From assembly GCF_031453555.1 (NCBI RefSeq), contig NZ_JAVIZM010000001.1, positions 874,001-938,000 of the forward strand: a stretch of 64,000 nt of DNA. The letters are read 5' to 3'. The position numbers and the translations under genes are program-made. Position 1 is the first letter of the stretch, and each line of letters starts with the position of its first letter. Positions 61,298 through 64,000 of this stretch are shown here, in pieces. The notes below the pieces were generated by a model. The model saw only the letters and a program-made list of their open reading frames with translations. It had not been told where the DNA came from and did no database searches. This DNA comes from Bacillus sp. SLBN-46 (GTDB lineage: Bacteria > Bacillota > Bacilli > Bacillales > Cytobacillaceae).

Positions 61298-62764
61298 ATG
61301 CAAACTATTTTTAAAGCTGAAATTTATAAAAACCTTATTAATAATGAGTGGGTGGAGTCACAATCACAAGAAACCATTGAAAGCATTAATCCTGCTAACA
61401 AGGAGGAGGTTGTAGGCTTCGTTCAAAACTCTACAAAGGAAGATTTGAACAACGCGGTGGAAGCGGCACATCAGGCTAAGAAGATGTGGCGAAAGCTTGG
61501 TCAAGCGGCAAGAGGACAATTGTTATTTAAAGCAGCAAATATCCTTGAAGAAAATCTTGATGAAATCGCTGAGACGATGACAAGGGAAATGGGAAAAACC
61601 CTTCCAGAGGCGAAAGGGGAAACTGCCAGAGGTGTGGCTATTCTCCGTTATTATGCAAGTGAGGGGATGCGTAAAGAAGGTGACGTCATTCCTTCTTCGG
61701 ATAAAGATGCGTTAATGTTTACCAAACGGGTTCCCCTTGGTGTGATCGGTGTGATTACTCCATGGAATTTCCCAGTAGCCATTCCCATTTGGAAAATAGC
61801 ACCTGCTCTTGTATACGGAAATACAATCGTATTAAAACCGGCAACTGAAGGGGCAGTTACGGCAGCTAAGGTAGTGGAATGTTTCGTGAAAGCTGGATTT
61901 CCTGAAGGGGTTCTTAACTTTATCACTGGTTCAGGGTCTGTCATTGGTCAGGGGTTAGTTGAACATCCTTTATTAAATGCTATTACCTTTACGGGATCGG
62001 AAGGCGTAGGTAAAAATGTAGCGAAGGTGGCAGCCGATCGCGGCATAAAGTTTCAGTTAGAAATGGGTGGAAAGAACCCAGTTATTGTAAGTAGAGATGC
62101 AAATCTTGATATGGCGGTCGAGGCTGTAATCAGTGGAGGCTTCCGCTCTACTGGACAAAAGTGCACGGCATCAAGCCGGGTAATTGTGGAAGATGCGGTT
62201 TATGATGAGTTTAAAGAGAAATTGATACGTGAAGCAAAAAAAATAACGGTGGGTAATGGGTTGGATGCAGGTGTTTGGATGGGGCCTTGTGCAAGTGAAA
62301 GCCAATTTAACACTGTACACTCTTATATTGAAAAAGGTAAGGCGGAAGGCGCTTCCTTAGTATTAGGTGGGGAAGTATTAAAGGGTGAAGAATATGACAA
62401 TGGGTTTTACATTTCTCCAGCTATTTTTGAAAATGTAAAATCACATATGGCGATCGCCCAAGAAGAAATCTTTGGTCCTGTTATTGCATTAATTAAAGCA
62501 TCTTCCTTTGAAGAAGCGATTGAGATTGCTAATGACACAAAATATGGATTGAGTGCCTCAATCTTTACATCTAACATCCATTCTTTGCTCCAATTCGTTG
62601 ATGACATTGAGGCTGGTTTGGTAAGAATCAACGCAGAAAGTGCCGGTGTAGAACTTCAGGCACCATTTGGTGGAATGAAAGCATCCAGCACAGGCTCCCG
62701 CGAACAAGGAGAAGCAGCAAAAGAATTCTTTACTGCTATTAAAACTGTGTTTATAAAAGGATAG
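61298..62764 (+). CDS. Aldehyde dehydrogenase, probable 2-oxoglutarate semialdehyde type
   Basis: ATG 61298 after GGAGAGGAGAGAG; 488 residues. Catalytic Glu 255 in [11 protein letters not shown] and Cys 289 in [14 protein letters not shown](P) site [18 protein letters not shown] and FTGSEGVGK. The STGQKCTA sequence around Cys and [16 protein letters not shown] are typical of 2-oxoglutarate-semialdehyde (2,5-dioxopentanoate) dehydrogenases of sugar-acid operons. It would give 2-oxoglutarate for the TCA cycle. Last gene before a palindromic repeat. Confidence 0.9.
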   Translation: MQTIFKAEIYKNLINNEWVESQSQETIESINPANKEEVVGFVQNSTKEDLNNAVEAAHQAKKMWRKLGQAARGQLLFKAANILEENLDEIAETMTREMGKTLPEAKGETARGVAILRYYASEGMRKEGDVIPSSDKDALMFTKRVPLGVIGVITPWNFPVAIPIWKIAPALVYGNTIVLKPATEGAVTAAKVVECFVKAGFPEGVLNFITGSGSVIGQGLVEHPLLNAITFTGSEGVGKNVAKVAADRGIKFQLEMGGKNPVIVSRDANLDMAVEAVISGGFRSTGQKCTASSRVIVEDAVYDEFKEKLIREAKKITVGNGLDAGVWMGPCASESQFNTVHSYIEKGKAEGASLVLGGEVLKGEEYDNGFYISPAIFENVKSHMAIAQEEIFGPVIALIKASSFEEAIEIANDTKYGLSASIFTSNIHSLLQFVDDIEAGLVRINAESAGVELQAPFGGMKASSTGSREQGEAAKEFFTAIKTVFIKG

Positions 62765-62773
62765 AGTGAGTTT

Positions 62774-62817
62774 GGGGACAGTCCCCCAGCGCTTTAGCGC
62801 GGTGGGGGACTGCCCCT
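62774..62817 (+). repeat. 44-bp palindromic repeat, left boundary of TA-like cassette 2
   Basis: Centre AGCGCTTTAGCGCGGT; right arm degraded at its end (GACTGCCCCT). Confidence 0.92.
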
Positions 62818-62863
62818 TTTTGTGAATTTTCAAATATTAATATGCACTTGTCTTGGCGGAAAA

Positions 62864-62872
62864 TGTTAGAAT
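62864..62872 (+). promoter_or_regulatory. Extended -10 promoter of TA-like locus 2
   Basis: TGTTAGAAT, same position relative to the conserved TGCAACTGAATATTGT as in copy 1. Confidence 0.6.
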
Positions 62873-62951
62873 GGAATTGCAACTGAATATTGTTAGGGTG
62901 GGTGGTTGTCAGTCTTCTTTCCTTCTTATGGTTTCTTTATTAGGAAGGGGG

Positions 62952-63107
62952 GTGATAATCATAGAGATCTTTCTTGAATTTATTCTTGAGGTTCTAAAGG
63001 GGATTGTGCGGGAAGTCATCGCATATTTCTTTCGTAGGAACGTGCTTGAACACAAGAAAACCACCCTACGCCGTCGGAAGGTAGAGGGTGGTTCTCACAG
63101 AAAATAA
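62952..63107 (+). CDS. Small amphipathic basic peptide, type I toxin-like, copy 2
   Basis: Homologue of the peptide at 39092: EIFLEFILEVLKGIVREVI followed by AYFFRRNVL and a basic tail HKKTTLRRRKVEGGSHRK. Where copy 1 has ATG ATC ATG after the ribosome binding site, copy 2 has ATA ATC ATA, so both ATGs are lost; the only nearby usual start is GTG 62952, which abuts GGGGGG. The gene may be weakly translated, start at ATA, or be dying. The 5'/3' complementarity (62895-62910 with 63116-63130) and the internal AACCACCCT/AGGGTGGTT stem (63059-63093) are kept. Confidence 0.5.
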   Translation: MIIIEIFLEFILEVLKGIVREVIAYFFRRNVLEHKKTTLRRRKVEGGSHRK

Positions 63108-63144
63108 CTTTGTAAGACAACCATCACCCTGACGGAGAGGTTGC

Positions 63145-63176
63145 AAGGAGAAGTGTTGGAGCACTTCTCCTTTTTT
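63145..63176 (+). terminator. Terminator of TA-like locus 2
   Basis: AGGAGAAGTG (63146-63155) and CACTTCTCCT (63162-63171), then T residues. Confidence 0.9.
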
Positions 63177-63187
63177 AGTATATATCT

Positions 63188-63215
63188 ATTATACACAAAA
63201 TATTTCTGTTATAAA
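63188..63215 (-). promoter_or_regulatory. Putative antisense (antitoxin RNA) promoter, locus 2
   Basis: On the minus strand TTTATA (63215-63210), 16-bp spacer, TATAAT (63193-63188): identical hexamers and spacing to locus 1, although the spacers differ. Confidence 0.6.
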
Positions 63216-63216
63216 A

Positions 63217-63260
63217 GGGGACAGTCCCCCGGCGCTTTAGCGCAGTGGGGGACTGTCCCC
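63217..63260 (+). repeat. 44-bp palindromic repeat, right boundary of TA-like cassette 2
   Basis: Perfect arms; centre GGCGCTTTAGCGCAGT; followed by a T-rich run. Confidence 0.95.
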
Positions 63261-63346
63261 TTTCTTTTTTATATCGTTTGCATAATTTTTCATGCCGTTT
63301 TTCAGACTATTAAATAGCAATATACGATAAATGAAAGGATCATGAA

Positions 63347-64000
63347 ATGGGAAAATTATGGGTGTCTTTATTTTGTTCCATTCTTTTACTAGCGATGAAT
63401 GTAGCTCCTGCCTCTGTTTCTGCTGCTGGCGGTGATTTTCGCAATATTTATGATGTGAAAGCTGGAGACACGTTATGGGGAGTATCCGTCAAGTATGGTA
63501 CGACGGTGGAAGAGCTCAAAGCGAGCAATGGCTTGGTATCGGATTTATTGTTAGTTGGTCAGAGATTGTGGGTTCCACCGATGTATGAAGTCGTAGCAGG
63601 TGATACATTATGGAAGATTGCTGCTGCTTATAATTCGACTATCCCGTTAATTGTTACAACGAATGGTCTTTCGTCCGATTTAATTATGGTGGGGCAAAAA
63701 TTGAAGATTCCACAAAAGCGATTGGCCATGCAGGGACAATATATTTTAATGACGAGAGATGAATTTAAGGATTGGTTGTTTCACAATCGATTTACCAGAA
63801 AAATAGGAAAGATCCAGGAACATCATACCTATCAGCCATCTTACAAGAGTTTTAATGGCTCTAATCATTTTGGCTTGTTGAAGGGCATGGAGGAGTACCA
63901 TGTCCAAGAGATGAAATGGAAGACGATTAGCCAAAACTTAACAACCTTCCCGGATGGAAAAGTAGCGGTTTGCCGTCCGATTAACATGGCACCTGAAGGT
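63347..64000 (+). CDS. Secreted LysM protein with amidase domain, N-terminal part
   Basis: ATG 63347 (AAAGGATCATGAA upstream) opens a frame that runs off the right edge after 218 codons. Signal peptide MGKLWVSLFCSILLLAMNVA to about residue 27, then two LysM domains (YDVKAGDTLWGVSVKYGTTV...LLVGQRLWVP and YEVVAGDTLWKIAAAYNSTI...MVGQKLKIP). The next part, IGKIQEHHTYQPSYKSFN, then HFGLLKGMEEYH and FPDGKVAVCRPIN, matches the Amidase_2/PGRP-like domain of N-acetylmuramoyl-L-alanine amidases; HH is the likely zinc-site start. It binds and cleaves peptidoglycan outside the cell. Confidence 0.88.
   Translation, partial: MGKLWVSLFCSILLLAMNVAPASVSAAGGDFRNIYDVKAGDTLWGVSVKYGTTVEELKASNGLVSDLLLVGQRLWVPPMYEVVAGDTLWKIAAAYNSTIPLIVTTNGLSSDLIMVGQKLKIPQKRLAMQGQYILMTRDEFKDWLFHNRFTRKIGKIQEHHTYQPSYKSFNGSNHFGLLKGMEEYHVQEMKWKTISQNLTTFPDGKVAVCRPINMAPEG

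Overview
The window looks like chromosome from a low-GC, endospore-forming member of the Bacillaceae (Bacillus/Neobacillus-like). The support is a recognisable CwlJ spore-cortex hydrolase, a SpoIIP-type amidase domain, RsbR-type stress regulation, PaiA, a DUF3231 protein, strong AAGGAGG ribosome binding sites, frequent TTG/GTG starts and intrinsic terminators. No rRNA, tRNA or CRISPR array was seen. Two genes are cut by the window edges: an MBL-fold hydrolase at the left and a LysM/amidase at the right.

Layout. 0-4 kb: HemK-like methyltransferase, cwlJ, and an ECF sigma factor overlapping a membrane-anchored SpoIIP-like amidase. 4-8 kb: a cupin/SDR/carboxymuconolactone-decarboxylase operon divergent from a TetR regulator. 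8-9.8 kb: an IS1182-family element inserted in a palindromic repeat. 9.8-24 kb: single genes and small regulatory pairs (RsbR, GH18 lipoprotein, MarR-PaiA, MFS exporter, alcohol dehydrogenase divergent from a second TetR, cytidine deaminase, DUF3231, MocR) and a His/Gln/Trp-rich repeat protein. 24-31.8 kb: a second ECF/anti-sigma-like pair and a complete branched-chain amino acid ABC operon (livJHMGF order). 32-39 kb: SEC-C protein, a third ECF/anti-sigma-like pair with a pentapeptide-repeat protein, and a SWIM-SNF2 helicase. 39-45 kb: malic enzyme, C4-dicarboxylate symporter and a DctS/DctR-like two-component system, together a malate uptake and use module. 45-53 kb: membrane proteins and a 1199-residue protein with four P-loop ATPase modules. 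53-62.8 kb: an IclR-controlled sugar-acid operon (SDR, two FAH-family enzymes, TRAP transporter, two-part UxaA-type dehydratase, aldehyde dehydrogenase) likely ending in 2-oxoglutarate and/or pyruvate.

Most unusual structures. (1) Two diverged copies (about 39.0-39.35 and 62.86-63.22 kb) of a small basic/amphipathic peptide locus with type I toxin-antitoxin-like architecture: extended -10 promoter, complementary 5' and 3' mRNA ends, an internal hairpin, a terminator, and a conserved opposite-strand promoter just past the terminator. Each copy lies between two palindromic repeats. (2) A family of 44-bp palindromes (arms GGGGACAGTCCCCC / GGGGGACTGTCCCC), about 17 full-length copies, all in one orientation, one covariant, one split by the IS, several supplying the last codons of genes. 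(3) Three arrays of ATTCTACAAA-type motifs at 21-20-21 bp spacing, i.e. two helical turns. All functional assignments come from sequence recognition alone.
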